From: Micromonospora sonchi
Lineage (GTDB): Bacteria; Actinomycetota; Actinomycetes; Mycobacteriales; Micromonosporaceae
Direction: 5' to 3'
DNA length: 64,000 nucleotides
Assembly (NCBI RefSeq): GCF_014646235.1
Contig: NZ_BMNB01000013.1
Location: 62,001 to 126,000 of the forward strand
Part shown: piece after piece, positions 53,184-62,234 of the stretch
Position numbering within the stretch: position 1 is the stretch's first letter
Layout: the number at the start of each line of letters is the position of its first letter
Program-made: the position numbers and the translations under genes
Notes under the pieces: generated by a model
The model's database searches: none
What the model saw: only the letters and a program-made list of their open reading frames with translations
What the model was told of the DNA's origin: nothing

Positions 53184-53759
53184 ATGCGCGAGGACGAGTA
53201 CCCCACCCCCGTGTCCGATCCTGAGGCCGACGGTCTGCCCGACACCGCCGACGACGACTCGACGGCCGGAGACGACGTGCTGACCGGGCGGGAGGCGGAC
53301 GGGCCGGCACCGGCGCAGCTGCCCGGCGACCGGGCGTCGACGGTGGCCGTCGACCATTTCGGCACCACCGCCGACGAGCAACTCGACGGCGAGTCGCTGG
53401 ACTACAAGCTGAGCCGGGAACAGCTCGAGCCGGCGGTCGACGATCCGCTCGCCGGCCCGGTCGACCCGGGCATCGCGGCCGAGGCGGACAGCCGCGAGCA
53501 GGCGGCGCAGGCCCAGCTCGACGCCGACGTGATCGACCCGGGCCCGACCTCCGACCCGAAATCCCCGGTCTCGATCTACGACCACGGCCAGCTGGGCGGC
53601 ACCGCGGAGGCCACGGTCGGCCGGCTGGTCCAACCGGACGAGGGTACGCACACCGACCAGGAGACCGATTCCATCGCGTACGACGCCGGGGCGGCCGGCG
53701 GCGGCGCCAGCGCCGAGGAACTGGCCATCCACGAGACCCGACCGCCGCACTCGGTGTGA
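53184..53759 (+). CDS. DUF5709 family acidic protein
   Basis: A 191-residue, strongly acidic hydrophilic protein with the family's ESLDYKLSREQ block and the ending AIHETRPPHSV. I recognise DUF5709, a conserved actinobacterial family of unknown function with low complexity and no membrane segment. It is convergent with the NarL-type regulator gene, six bases between stops. Confidence 0.8.
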   Translation: MREDEYPTPVSDPEADGLPDTADDDSTAGDDVLTGREADGPAPAQLPGDRASTVAVDHFGTTADEQLDGESLDYKLSREQLEPAVDDPLAGPVDPGIAAEADSREQAAQAQLDADVIDPGPTSDPKSPVSIYDHGQLGGTAEATVGRLVQPDEGTHTDQETDSIAYDAGAAGGGASAEELAIHETRPPHSV

Positions 53760-53765
53760 CGCGGT

Positions 53766-54428
53766 TCAGTCGTCGAGGCCGCGTTCGATCGCGTACCGGG
53801 TGAGTTCGACCCGGTTGTGCAGTTGGAGCTTGTTGAGCGTGTGCTGCACGTGGTTCTGCACCGTCCGATGGGACAGGCCGAGCCGTTCGGCGATCTGCTT
53901 GTAGGACATCCCCTTGGCCACCAGCCGCAGCACCTCGGTCTCCCGCTCGGTGAGCCGGGGCGGCGGGCTCCCGCGCCCGGTCCGCCCGGGTTGCCCGACG
54001 GCGGCCAGCCGGCGGTACTCACCGAGGACCAGTCCGGCCAGCCCGGGCGTGAAGACCGGCTCCCCCGCGGTGGTACGCCGAACCGCCTCCAGGAACTCCG
54101 CCAGCGCGGCGGATTTCAACAGGTAGCCGGTGGCCCCGGCCTTCACCGCGTCCAGCACGTCCTGCTGTTCGCCGCTGGCCGAGAGCATGAGCACCCGGAC
54201 CTCGGGCCGGGCCGCGCGCAGCCCCCGGATCACCTCGACCCCGGAGATGTCGGGCAGTTGCAGATCGAGCACCACCACGTCGGGGACGGTCGCGGCGACC
54301 ACGCGGACCGCCTGGCGCCCCTCCCCGCAGCTGGCCACCACGTGGTACCCGGCCTCGGTGAGATCGCGGGCCACGCCTTCCCGCCACATCGGATGGTCGT
54401 CGACCACCATCACGCGTACGCCGCTCAT
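53766..54428 (-). CDS. NarL/LuxR-family response regulator
   Basis: A 220-residue regulator: a receiver domain with the acidic pair in VVDDHP, phospho-acceptor Asp at about 55 (VVLDLQLPD) and Lys at about 105 (LLKSA), and a C-terminal LuxR helix-turn-helix (LTERETEVLRLVAKG; YKQIAERL; HRTVQNHVQHTLNKL). ATG 54428 begins one base after the kinase stop. Target genes unknown. Confidence 0.94.
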   Translation of the reverse strand: MSGVRVMVVDDHPMWREGVARDLTEAGYHVVASCGEGRQAVRVVAATVPDVVVLDLQLPDISGVEVIRGLRAARPEVRVLMLSASGEQQDVLDAVKAGATGYLLKSAALAEFLEAVRRTTAGEPVFTPGLAGLVLGEYRRLAAVGQPGRTGRGSPPPRLTERETEVLRLVAKGMSYKQIAERLGLSHRTVQNHVQHTLNKLQLHNRVELTRYAIERGLDD

Positions 54429-54429
54429 G

Positions 54430-55551
54430 TCATCTCCTCGGCACGGTGAGTTCGACCTCGGTGCCGCTGCCCAAGGTGGAGCTGATCCGGGCGGTGCCGC
54501 CGAGGTCGGCCAGGCGGCCCCGGATCGCCTGGGCCACGCCGAGGCGGCCCTGGGCCGCGGCCTCGGCCAGCCGGTCCGGCGCGAATCCGGGCCCGGAGTC
54601 CCGGATCGAGACGGTGACCGCCGAACCCTCGTCCTCCAGCAGCACCCAGGCGCGCCCGCCGCCGTGCCGGGCCGCGTTGTCCAGCGCCGCGCCGGCCGCG
54701 GCGGCCAGTTCGCGGGCGACCGCCGGGGGCAGCGGCACCGGGGTCGCCGGGGTGGAGAGCGAGACGGTGGCCGAGGCGTACCGGCCGAGCAGTCCGCGCA
54801 GATCCACCGGAGCGTCGGCGGCGGGGGCCGACCCGGTATCGGAGATCAGCGCGCGCAGCGCCGCCTCCTGCTCGCCGGCCAGCCGGACGAGTTCGCCGGC
54901 CGTACCGTCCAGGTGCTCGCCCCGCCGCTGCACCAGGGCGAGCACCTGGAGTACCGAGTCGTGGATGTCACGGGCCAGCCGTTCCCGTTCCCGGGTGGCG
55001 GCCTCCAACTCGACGGCCCGCTGCAACCGTTCCCCGGCGGCCACTGTCAGCCGGGCGACATGCCCGACCACCACGCCGGCCAGGAGCATGAGGATCGCGC
55101 CGTTGAGCGCGCTCGGGGTGAGCAAGCCCCGGGTGGCGAGGTCGGCCGCGCCGAGCACGAGCGCGGCCGCCGCGCCGCGCCGCCGACCGCCGGAGACGGC
55201 CCAGGCCAGTACCGGCCCGCCCAGCCAGGCCACCGACAGGGTCGGCAGGTCGGCGGCGAGCGCGGCCCGGCCCATCACCACGGGGGTGACCAGCAGGATC
55301 GCCAGGACGACCGCCAGATCGGCCAGCAGCAGCGGCCAGCCGCGCCGGGACCCGACGGCGTAACCGAACGCGGTGACGGCGGTCCAGACCGCCATCACCA
55401 GCACCAGCGCACCGGCGGCGAACGGGTGGGTGTAGCGGTCCGCGTCGCGGGCCACCACCACGCAGACGTACGCCAGGGAGGCCACCCGGTACACCGCGAC
55501 GGCCCGCCAGAGCGGGACCTCGAAAGCACCGGGCGCGGGCACGTGCGTCAC
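54430..55551 (-). CDS. NarL-type membrane sensor histidine kinase
   Basis: A 373-residue kinase with about six TMs in the first 180 residues (MASE/DUF5931-like sensor), HisKA_3 with the acceptor His in ERERLARDIHDSVLQVL, and an HATPase with RDSGPGF. GTG 55551 gives an N-terminus of about 15 residues before TM1. Partner of the overlapping NarL-type regulator. The upstream neighbour is a divergent anti-sigma ATPase. Confidence 0.9.
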   Translation of the reverse strand: MTHVPAPGAFEVPLWRAVAVYRVASLAYVCVVVARDADRYTHPFAAGALVLVMAVWTAVTAFGYAVGSRRGWPLLLADLAVVLAILLVTPVVMGRAALAADLPTLSVAWLGGPVLAWAVSGGRRRGAAAALVLGAADLATRGLLTPSALNGAILMLLAGVVVGHVARLTVAAGERLQRAVELEAATRERERLARDIHDSVLQVLALVQRRGEHLDGTAGELVRLAGEQEAALRALISDTGSAPAADAPVDLRGLLGRYASATVSLSTPATPVPLPPAVARELAAAAGAALDNAARHGGGRAWVLLEDEGSAVTVSIRDSGPGFAPDRLAEAAAQGRLGVAQAIRGRLADLGGTARISSTLGSGTEVELTVPRR

Positions 55552-55659
55552 GATGCCACAGGCCGTTTCGGCACCCCTCGGCCGAGCGGCTGAGCGAACC
55601 CTGACGTACGGTGGAAAATGCCGCGTAAGCCTTCGCGATCTTCCTGTCGGGACGGGGCC

Positions 55660-56130
55660 ATGACGAACGCACAATCCCGCAGACCGCGTACGGTGGTGCC
55701 CATCGAACACGCCCTCCTGATCGCCGACGCCTTCGACCAGGCCCAGGTGACCGAGCTTCGACACTCGGTCGCCTCCCACGCACGCTCCGCCGGGCTGCGC
55801 GAGGATCGCCTCGACGACTTCGTGCTCGCGGTCAACGAGCTGATCACCAACGCCGTGCGGCACGGCGGCGGTCAGGGTTGGTTGCGATTGTGGCAGGAGC
55901 CCGGGCTGGTGCTCTGCGAGGTCTCCGACCACGGAACGGGCATCAGCGTCCAGCGCCTCGACGACCGCGACCGGCCGGCGCCCGACATCGCCGGCGGCTG
56001 GGGCCTGTGGCTGGCCCGCGAGCTGACCGACGCGATGGAGGTGGAGACCGGTTCCGCCGGCACCACGGTGCGCATCATCTCCGCCACCGTCCCCACCGAA
56101 CAGCACATCGGCCGGCACCGGCGGGAGTGA
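55660..56130 (+). CDS. RsbW-like HATPase, putative anti-sigma factor
   Basis: A 156-residue GHKL ATPase with an N-box VLAVNELITNAVRHGG, a G1 box SDHGTGI and a G2-like GGWGLWLAREL. Streptomycete homologues are numerous PrfC/RsbW-type kinases without a neighbouring sigma factor. ATG 55660 has GACGGGG upstream; an earlier in-frame ATG at 55618 lies five bases after TACGGT and cannot be excluded. Target unknown. Confidence 0.85.
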   Translation: MTNAQSRRPRTVVPIEHALLIADAFDQAQVTELRHSVASHARSAGLREDRLDDFVLAVNELITNAVRHGGGQGWLRLWQEPGLVLCEVSDHGTGISVQRLDDRDRPAPDIAGGWGLWLARELTDAMEVETGSAGTTVRIISATVPTEQHIGRHRRE

Positions 56131-56135
56131 ACGGA

Positions 56136-56975
56136 TCATTCCCAGCGGTTGCCGGTGAGCTTCTCGTAGACCTCCACGTAGCGGGCCCGGGTGGCCTCCA
56201 CCACCTCGGCGGGCACCTCGGGCGCGGGGTCCCGCCGGTCCCAGCCGCTGGCGGTCGCCCAGTCCCGCACGTACTGCTTGTCGTAGGAGAACTGCGCGCG
56301 CCCCGGCTGGTACGACTCGGCCGGCCAGAACCGGGACGAGTCCGGGGTGAGCACCTCGTCGCCGAGGACCAGCGTCCCGTCGGCCGCCCAGCCCAGTTCG
56401 ATCTTCGTGTCGGCGACCAGGATGCCCCGGTCGGCGGCGAGTTCGGCGCCCCGGCAGTAGATGTCGATGGTCACCCGCCGCAGCCGCTCGGCAGTCTCCC
56501 CGCCGACCTTCTCCACCACCTCGGCGAAGGTCATCGGCTGGTCGTGCTCACCCAGCGGCGCCTTGGTCGACGGGGTGAAGATCGGCTCCGGCAGGATGGC
56601 CGCCTCGACCAGGCCGCGCGGCAGTTCGACGCCGGAGACGGCGCCCGTGTTCTCGTACTCCTTCAGGCCACCGCCGGTGAGGTAGCCCCGGGCGACGCAC
56701 TCGACGGGAACCATCTCCAGCCGGCGGCAGCGGATCGCCCGCCCGGCGAACTCGGCCGGCACGTCGGTGGCGGAGATGACGTGGTTGGGCACCAGGTCGG
56801 CGAGCTGCTCGAACCACCACAGCGACAGCGCGGTGAGCAGCTTGCCCTTGTCCGGGATCGGGGTCGGCAGCACCACGTCGTAGACGGAGACGCGGTCCGA
56901 GGCGACCAGGATCAGATCGTCCCCGTCAACGTAGAGATCCCTGACCTTGCCGGAGTGCAGAAGTTCCACGGCCAC
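56136..56975 (-). CDS. purC: SAICAR synthase (phosphoribosylaminoimidazole-succinocarboxamide synthase)
   Basis: A 279-residue purine-pathway enzyme. N-terminal LLHSGKVRDLY, VASDRVSVYDVVLPTPIP, RRLEMVPVECVARGYLTGG and the C-terminal DEVLTPDSSRFWP are family hallmarks. GTG 56975 or 56969 could start it; GGTGGT precedes the former. It stands alone, followed by the anti-sigma ATPase on the other strand. Confidence 0.95.
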   Translation of the reverse strand: MAVELLHSGKVRDLYVDGDDLILVASDRVSVYDVVLPTPIPDKGKLLTALSLWWFEQLADLVPNHVISATDVPAEFAGRAIRCRRLEMVPVECVARGYLTGGGLKEYENTGAVSGVELPRGLVEAAILPEPIFTPSTKAPLGEHDQPMTFAEVVEKVGGETAERLRRVTIDIYCRGAELAADRGILVADTKIELGWAADGTLVLGDEVLTPDSSRFWPAESYQPGRAQFSYDKQYVRDWATASGWDRRDPAPEVPAEVVEATRARYVEVYEKLTGNRWE

Positions 56976-57000
56976 AAGTACACCACCACCTCCGCCCAGT

Positions 57001-57056
57001 GAAAGGAAGGGCCCCTTGTTAACGCCTGCGGTAGAGGAGGGGCCCCCTTTTAACAC
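57001..57056 (-). repeat. Paired-hairpin repeat, copy 4 (inverted)
   Basis: On the minus strand: GTTAAAAGGGGGCCCCTCC, spacer TCTACCGCAGGC, then GTTAACAAGGGGCCCTTCC. It lies between the small membrane protein gene and purC. Confidence 0.8.
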
Positions 57057-57088
57057 CGGAGGCCGGGTCAGCGCCGGTCCAGGCCGGG

Positions 57089-57331
57089 TCAGCGCCGGCG
57101 GCCGCGGGTCAGCCGGATCAGCAGCAGGACGACCACGGCCACCACCAGCAGGCAGCAGAGCAGGCTCAGCACACCGAAGAACCCGAAGCCGCGTCCGCGC
57201 CGCCGGGCGGCCTCGACCACCAGTTCCCCGGTACCGGTCGAGGCCCACGCGGCGACCGGCACGAACACCGACAACACGACCGCACCCAGGAGCGCGCCGA
57301 GCCGCCCCCACCACTTGCCAAAGAAAGACAT
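57089..57331 (-). CDS. 80-aa two-TM protein, unknown
   Basis: A small membrane protein: TM1 or uncleaved signal at about 10-32 (GALLGAVVLSVFVPVAAWA), a TGTGELVVEAARRRGRG loop, then TM2 (FFGVLSLLCCLLVVAVVVLL) and a basic tail (RLTRGRRR). The GAGGATGA ribosome site decides ATG 57331. No family recognised. Codon use and hydropathy support a real gene. Confidence 0.65.
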   Translation of the reverse strand: MSFFGKWWGRLGALLGAVVLSVFVPVAAWASTGTGELVVEAARRRGRGFGFFGVLSLLCCLLVVAVVVLLLIRLTRGRRR

Positions 57332-57407
57332 GGGCTCATCCTCGCCGACCACGGCAACCCGGAACGCAAACGGACACGTGCCGCGCCGGTTGAACCCGGA
57401 AACGACC

Positions 57408-57436
57408 AACGGCCCCGGACTGGGTCCGGGGCCGTT
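57408..57436 (-). terminator. Terminator of the first initiator tRNA
   Basis: Perfect 12-base stem AACGGCCCCGGA / TCCGGGGCCGTT, loop of five bases, just 3' of the tRNA gene; identical to 57644-57672. Confidence 0.85.
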
Positions 57437-57443
57437 GATGCGG

Positions 57444-57520
57444 TGGTAGCGGGGACAGGATTTGAACCTGCGACCTCTGGGTTATGAGCCCAGCGAGCTA
57501 CCGAGCTGCTCCACCCCGCG
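57444..57520 (-). tRNA. tRNA-fMet (CAU), copy 1
   Basis: A 77-nt cloverleaf with encoded CCA. Anticodon CAT at 57484-57486. The initiator marks are an unpaired 1-72 position (C1 opposite U72) and three consecutive G-C pairs in the anticodon stem (CTGGG/CCCAG). The T-loop is TTCAAAT. Identical to the copy at 57680. Confidence 0.93.
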
Positions 57521-57643
57521 TCGTTAAAACCACTCTACCGCACGCCCCCGACACCCCCATCACCCACCCCCACCCCAGCGAATCTTGGTGCACGCTGGCC
57601 TCGCGACGGACGAGTCCGCAGCACGATCTCGCTGGGAATGACC

Positions 57644-57672
57644 AACGGCCCCGGACTGGGTCCGGGGCCGTT
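57644..57672 (-). terminator. Terminator of the second initiator tRNA
   Basis: Same stem as 57408-57436, part of a 117-bp exact duplication. Confidence 0.85.
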
Positions 57673-57679
57673 GATGCGG

Positions 57680-57756
57680 TGGTAGCGGGGACAGGATTTG
57701 AACCTGCGACCTCTGGGTTATGAGCCCAGCGAGCTACCGAGCTGCTCCACCCCGCG
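57680..57756 (-). tRNA. tRNA-fMet (CAU), copy 2
   Basis: Identical 77-nt sequence, anticodon at 57720-57722. The tRNA plus terminator is an exact 117-bp direct repeat spaced by 236 bp, so two initiator tRNA genes are present. Confidence 0.93.
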
Positions 57757-57843
57757 TTGGTAGATCCACCGTAGCGCACCAACCCCGGCTACCGCAAAAC
57801 GACCCACGGGACGGCCGTCTCGCGCGGGCTCCACCGACGGAAC

Positions 57844-57885
57844 GGGCCCGCGGCGGGCGACCAAAGGTCGCCGGACCGCGGGCCC
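57844..57885 (-). terminator. Terminator of the UPF0182 gene
   Basis: Arms GGGCCCGCGG...CCGCGGGCCC with an inner GGCGACC/GGTCGCC stem; 15 bp past the stop on the minus strand. Confidence 0.75.
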
Positions 57886-57899
57886 TGTTCGGTCGAGCG

Positions 57900-60899
57900 T
57901 CAGCCGCTCGACGACGGGCTGCCGGTCGGTGCCGGGGTCGCCGTACCCCCGGCCGCCTGCTGTGCGCGCTGGAACGCGGTGAGCGCCTCGTCCAACGCCT
58001 TCAGCGCGCGACCGTACCGCTCGAAGTCGCCGGACGCCTGCGCGGCCCGCACCTCCGTGATCGCGGCCTGTACCTGGTTCGCGGCCACCGCCAGCTCACC
58101 GGTGAGTGGCGGCGCGTCATCCGCCGGCGGCGAGGCCGACGGGCTGGCCGATGGTTTCGGACCGTCGGCCGGCGGTTCCTCCGCCGCCGGCGGCGGGTTA
58201 CCGGCGGCGGCCCGCTTGCCCTGATCGACGAGTTGCTTGATGCCGTCGGCCACGTTGTCGGCCAGTACGACATAGGAGCCGCCGTCGCCGTACGACATCA
58301 GCACCTTCTGGAGCAGCGGGTACGCGTCCTGCTGGTTGCTCTTCACGTAGACCGGCTCCACGTAGAGCATGCCGTTGCCGAACGGCAGGGAGAGGAGGTT
58401 GCCGTACTGCACCTGGGCCTGGTTGGAGGAGAGCAGGTTCAGCTGCTGCCGGATGGTCGCGTTGGTGTTGGTCATCCGCTGGTGCACCTGCACCGGCCCG
58501 GAGATCGCGGTCTGGTCCGGCAGCTCCAGCACCTGCAACATGGGCCGCCCGTCCTGGTACGACCCGGAGATCAGCGCGGCGAGGTTCTGCCGGCCCCTCG
58601 GGGTGACCGCACTGGTCAGCTGGAAGCGCGGCGCCGCCTGCTCGGGGAACTCGGTGTAGAGGTAGTACGGCGGCTGCATCACTCCGCTGTCCGGCGCGTC
58701 CGGCACGTTCGGCACCTGCCAGAAGTCCTGACCCGAGTAGAAGTCACCGGGGTCGGTGACGTGGAATCGGGTCAGCAGGTTGCGCTGCACCTTGAACAGG
58801 TCGGCCGGGTAACGGAAGTGGTCGGCCAGCGCAGCCGGAATCTCCGCCCGCGGCTTGATCAGGTCGCCGCCGAAGGCCTTGTTCCATGCCTTGAGCACCG
58901 GGTCGTTCTCGTCGAACTCGTAGAGGGTGACCGTGCCGTCGTACGCGTCGACGGTCGCCTTGACCGAGTTGCGGATGTAGTTGACGTTCTCCCGGGCGAG
59001 CTGGATGGTGCCCCGGCCGGTCAGCTCGTCAGTGGTCTCCTGCTGGAGGTTGACCCGCTCAGCGTAGGGATAGGTGGCCGCGGTGGTGTAGCCGTCCACG
59101 ATCCACTGCACGCGGCCGTCCACCACCGCCGGGTACGGGTCGCCGTCCAGGGTCAGGAACGGAGCGACCTTCTCCACCCGGTCGCGCGGGTTTCGCACGT
59201 AGAGCAGCTTGGAGTTCTCGTTGACCGCCTCGGAGAGCAGGAAGTTCGCCTCCTGCTCCTTGATCGCGTAGAGCAGTCGCCGGGTGAACGACCCGATCTC
59301 GACGCCGCCGGAACCGGTGTAGGTGTAGTACGACTCGCGCCCCTCGCCGCTCTCACCAGCCGGCCGGTCGAACTCCGCCGGGTTGGCGTCCTGGTTGGGC
59401 TTGCCGACGATGGCGTAGTCGCCGTCCTGCATCCGCTCGCCGTAGTAGATCCGGGGCTGGCTCGCCGGGATCTGGTCGGTGGGCGAGGAGCAGGACTCCT
59501 GCGCCCGCTCCCCGAGGAAGCCGGAAACGAAGAACGGCTGACCACCGCAGACCGCCTGGTTGGCGGGGGCCGCCACCACCCCGTACCCGTGGGTGTAGAC
59601 GGTGTGCCGGTTGATCCAGTTGCTCTGCTGAGGGGTCAGCCTGCCGTAGTTGATCTCGCGTACGCCGACGACGTAGTCCTGGGTCTTGCCGTCGACCGTG
59701 TACCGGTCGACGTCGAGCTTCGGGCCGAAGTCGTAGAAGCCACGGACCTGCTGGAGCTGGGTGTAGGTCTCGCTGACCAGCTGCGGGTCGAGCAGCCGGA
59801 CGTTCGGCACCACCGAGGTGTCGGTGGCCAGGTTCTCCGACGGGGTCAGACTGCCGGCCGTGTACGCCGATCTCTGCGCGGTCTCCAGGCCGAACGACGC
59901 GCGGGTGGCGTCGATGCTGCGCTGGATGTACGTCGCCTCCTTGTCCCGGGCGCTGGGCTTGACCTCGAAGGTCTGCACCGCCCAGGGGTAGATCCCGCCG
60001 ATCGCCACCGCGGAGACGCCGAGCAGCGCCAGGGAGATGCCCGGCCAGACCAGGTTCCGCATCCAGGCGTTGGAGAAGACGATGATCGCGATCGCCACCA
60101 CCACGGAGATGTAGGCGAGGATCTCCTTGGCCGGCAGCAGCGCGTTGATGTCGGCGTACCCGGCGCCGTAGACGTTCACCCCGTCGTTGAAGTCCAGCAG
60201 CATCGAGCGCCGGTCCAGCACGTACGCGACCGCCTTGAGCAGGACGAAGACCGCGACCAGCGAGCTCAGGTGAGCTCGGGCGGCGTTGCTCATCCGGTCA
60301 CCCACGCCCTGCAGGCGCACCCCGCCGAAGAGGTAGTGCATGGCCAGCGAGCCGATCAGGGCCAGGACGACGGCGGTGAAGCCGAGGCCGAGCAGGAACC
60401 GCCAGAACGGCAACTGGAATACGTAGAAACCGACGTCGACGCCGAACTCCGGGTCGTCGACGCCGAAGTCGCCGCCGTTCAGGAAGAGCAGCCACTGGTT
60501 CCAGCGGCTCTGCGCCGACAGCCCGGCGAAGAGACCGACGATCGCGGCGGCCGCCGTGATCCACAGCCCGAGCCGGGGGCCGAGCAGCATCCGGTAACGC
60601 TCCAGGGTCGCCTGTTCGGGCGAGTGCGGCCGGTGGCGGGGGCGGAGCCGTTGCGCGAGCCAGAGGTTGCCGCCCACGATCGCCGTCATCGCCAGCGCGG
60701 CGGCCAGGAAGAGCAGCAACCGGGTGACGAGCACCCCGCGGAAGACCTCGGTGTAGTCGACCTCGGAGAACCAGAGCCAGTCCGTCCAGGCCTGAACACC
60801 CCAACCGAGTAGGGTGAACAGGACGAACACCCCGATCAGGACACCGATCGTGACGCGTCCGCGTCGGCTCATCCTGGGCAGGGGGCTGCTGCTACGCAT
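57900..60899 (-). CDS. UPF0182 family large membrane protein
   Basis: A 999-residue protein. About seven TMs lie in the first 330 residues (the family's N-terminal membrane part, including WTDWLWFSEVDY), followed by a large extracytoplasmic domain (about 330-880; NIQ-type blocks GIYPWAVQTFEVKP, GYGVVAAPANQAVCGG, GFLGERA) and a Pro/Ser-rich C-terminal tail ending in a helical segment. Conserved across actinobacteria; function unknown. ATG 60899 is chosen; GTG 60905 would add two residues. Confidence 0.94.
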   Translation of the reverse strand: MRSSSPLPRMSRRGRVTIGVLIGVFVLFTLLGWGVQAWTDWLWFSEVDYTEVFRGVLVTRLLLFLAAALAMTAIVGGNLWLAQRLRPRHRPHSPEQATLERYRMLLGPRLGLWITAAAAIVGLFAGLSAQSRWNQWLLFLNGGDFGVDDPEFGVDVGFYVFQLPFWRFLLGLGFTAVVLALIGSLAMHYLFGGVRLQGVGDRMSNAARAHLSSLVAVFVLLKAVAYVLDRRSMLLDFNDGVNVYGAGYADINALLPAKEILAYISVVVAIAIIVFSNAWMRNLVWPGISLALLGVSAVAIGGIYPWAVQTFEVKPSARDKEATYIQRSIDATRASFGLETAQRSAYTAGSLTPSENLATDTSVVPNVRLLDPQLVSETYTQLQQVRGFYDFGPKLDVDRYTVDGKTQDYVVGVREINYGRLTPQQSNWINRHTVYTHGYGVVAAPANQAVCGGQPFFVSGFLGERAQESCSSPTDQIPASQPRIYYGERMQDGDYAIVGKPNQDANPAEFDRPAGESGEGRESYYTYTGSGGVEIGSFTRRLLYAIKEQEANFLLSEAVNENSKLLYVRNPRDRVEKVAPFLTLDGDPYPAVVDGRVQWIVDGYTTAATYPYAERVNLQQETTDELTGRGTIQLARENVNYIRNSVKATVDAYDGTVTLYEFDENDPVLKAWNKAFGGDLIKPRAEIPAALADHFRYPADLFKVQRNLLTRFHVTDPGDFYSGQDFWQVPNVPDAPDSGVMQPPYYLYTEFPEQAAPRFQLTSAVTPRGRQNLAALISGSYQDGRPMLQVLELPDQTAISGPVQVHQRMTNTNATIRQQLNLLSSNQAQVQYGNLLSLPFGNGMLYVEPVYVKSNQQDAYPLLQKVLMSYGDGGSYVVLADNVADGIKQLVDQGKRAAAGNPPPAAEEPPADGPKPSASPSASPPADDAPPLTGELAVAANQVQAAITEVRAAQASGDFERYGRALKALDEALTAFQRAQQAAGGTATPAPTGSPSSSG

Positions 60900-61050
60900 G
60901 ACCACTGTTGGCTCCGCACGCTCGATATGATCGGCTCCGACCAGGCACCCAGAGTACGGGGTGTTTCTGAAAGCGTCTGCGCAAGGTGTCGCGGCACCTC
61001 CGGGCCCGGGCCGTGCCCCGACCCTACGGCCCGCCGGCCAACCCCGGGTT

Positions 61051-62064
61051 TCAGCAGCTGTTCGGCTCGCCGCCGGAGCGCAGCGTCGCCAACGCGGCCA
61101 GCGCCTCGTCCAGCGATCCCACCTTCACCAACGGTAGGTCGGGCTGCCGGTTGCGGACCGCCTCGGCGCAGTTGGCGGCCGGCACCAGGAAGACCGTGGC
61201 GCCGGCCTGCTTCGCCCCGACCAGCTTCTGCGGGATGCCGCCGATCGGGCCGACCCGACCGAGGTCGTCGATGGTCCCGGTGCCCGCGATGACCCGGCCA
61301 CCGGTGAGGTCCTCCGGGGTCAGCTTGTCGATGATGCCCAGGGCGAACATCAGACCCGCGCTGGGGCCACCGATGTCCTTGAGGTCGAAGGAGAGGGTGA
61401 ACGGGTGCGGCTGCTGCTGCTCGATCTCGATGCCGATGCGGGGCCGGCCGTCCTGTTCGCGGCTGGTGATCGTGCCGGTGCGGATGGCGCCGTCGCGGGT
61501 GTATCCGATCCGCAGCGCCGTGCCCGCCGGTTTCGCCCGGATCAGTTCGGTCAGTCGGGACGCGAGCGGCGCCGGCTCCCCGTCCACCGAGGTCACCACG
61601 TCGCCCGGTTGGAGCACGCCGGACGCCGGACCGTCGGCGGCCACCGTCTTGACCACGACCTGCACCTCGTACCCCAACTCCCGCAGCGCGGCGGTCTCCG
61701 CGCTGGTCTGCGAGACCTGGAAGTCCTCGGCGTTGCGCTGCTCGACCTCCTCCCGGGTCTCCCCCGGCGGGTAGACCAGCTCGCGCGGCACCACGGCCTG
61801 CTCGTCGGAGAGCCAGCCCTGGATCGCCGAGCGCAGCTTGACGCTGGGCTGCACCCCGACCGTGGTCAGCCGCAGTTGGCCGGCGGAGGTGGAGGTCTCC
61901 CGGCCGGTGACCTGGATCACCTCCTTGCCGTCCTCCTGCCCGAGGGTGTCGACGGTCGGACCGGGACCGAGCACGACGTACGGGACGGGCGCGCCGAGCA
62001 CCCCGATGCTCAGCAGAGTGGTGAGCAGAGCACCGAGCAGGACGGTCACACCGCGACGTCTCAT
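61051..62064 (-). CDS. YlbL-type membrane protease with PDZ and Lon (S16) domains
   Basis: A 337-residue membrane protein: an N-terminal signal anchor (about 5-25), a PDZ domain (about 120-210, GVLQPGDVVTSVDG), and a Lon-type S16 protease domain (about 225-335). The Ser-Lys dyad sits in GGPSAGLMFAL and GIPQKLVGAK. In Bacillus YlbL degrades the cell-division inhibitor YneA. The ATG lies seven bases after TACGCT, so it is probably leaderless. Divergent from the DUF2342 gene. Confidence 0.93.
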   Translation of the reverse strand: MRRRGVTVLLGALLTTLLSIGVLGAPVPYVVLGPGPTVDTLGQEDGKEVIQVTGRETSTSAGQLRLTTVGVQPSVKLRSAIQGWLSDEQAVVPRELVYPPGETREEVEQRNAEDFQVSQTSAETAALRELGYEVQVVVKTVAADGPASGVLQPGDVVTSVDGEPAPLASRLTELIRAKPAGTALRIGYTRDGAIRTGTITSREQDGRPRIGIEIEQQQPHPFTLSFDLKDIGGPSAGLMFALGIIDKLTPEDLTGGRVIAGTGTIDDLGRVGPIGGIPQKLVGAKQAGATVFLVPAANCAEAVRNRQPDLPLVKVGSLDEALAALATLRSGGEPNSC

Positions 62065-62234
62065 GCGGCAGAGCGTACCGATTCGGGCAGGAAGGCCCCG
62101 GGCGGCACGACGACTACCCCCTTCAGCGCAACGACGGCGTACGCCATCTGGGGAGCGGTCGACCTTCGCTCCGGCCGCAGCGCCGTCTCGCGGCGCGAAG
62201 GCCGAACTGTGGCCGTCCGCGTACCGTAGACATC

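Noticed and set aside
28537..57056. The four paired-hairpin repeats as plain transcription terminators.
   Set aside because: They may stop transcription, but the conserved spacer, paired layout and dispersed copies in both orientations fit a repeat family better.
57720..60812. Open frame of about 1030 codons opposite the UPF0182 gene.
   Set aside because: Antisense shadow; the minus-strand protein matches a known family over its whole length.
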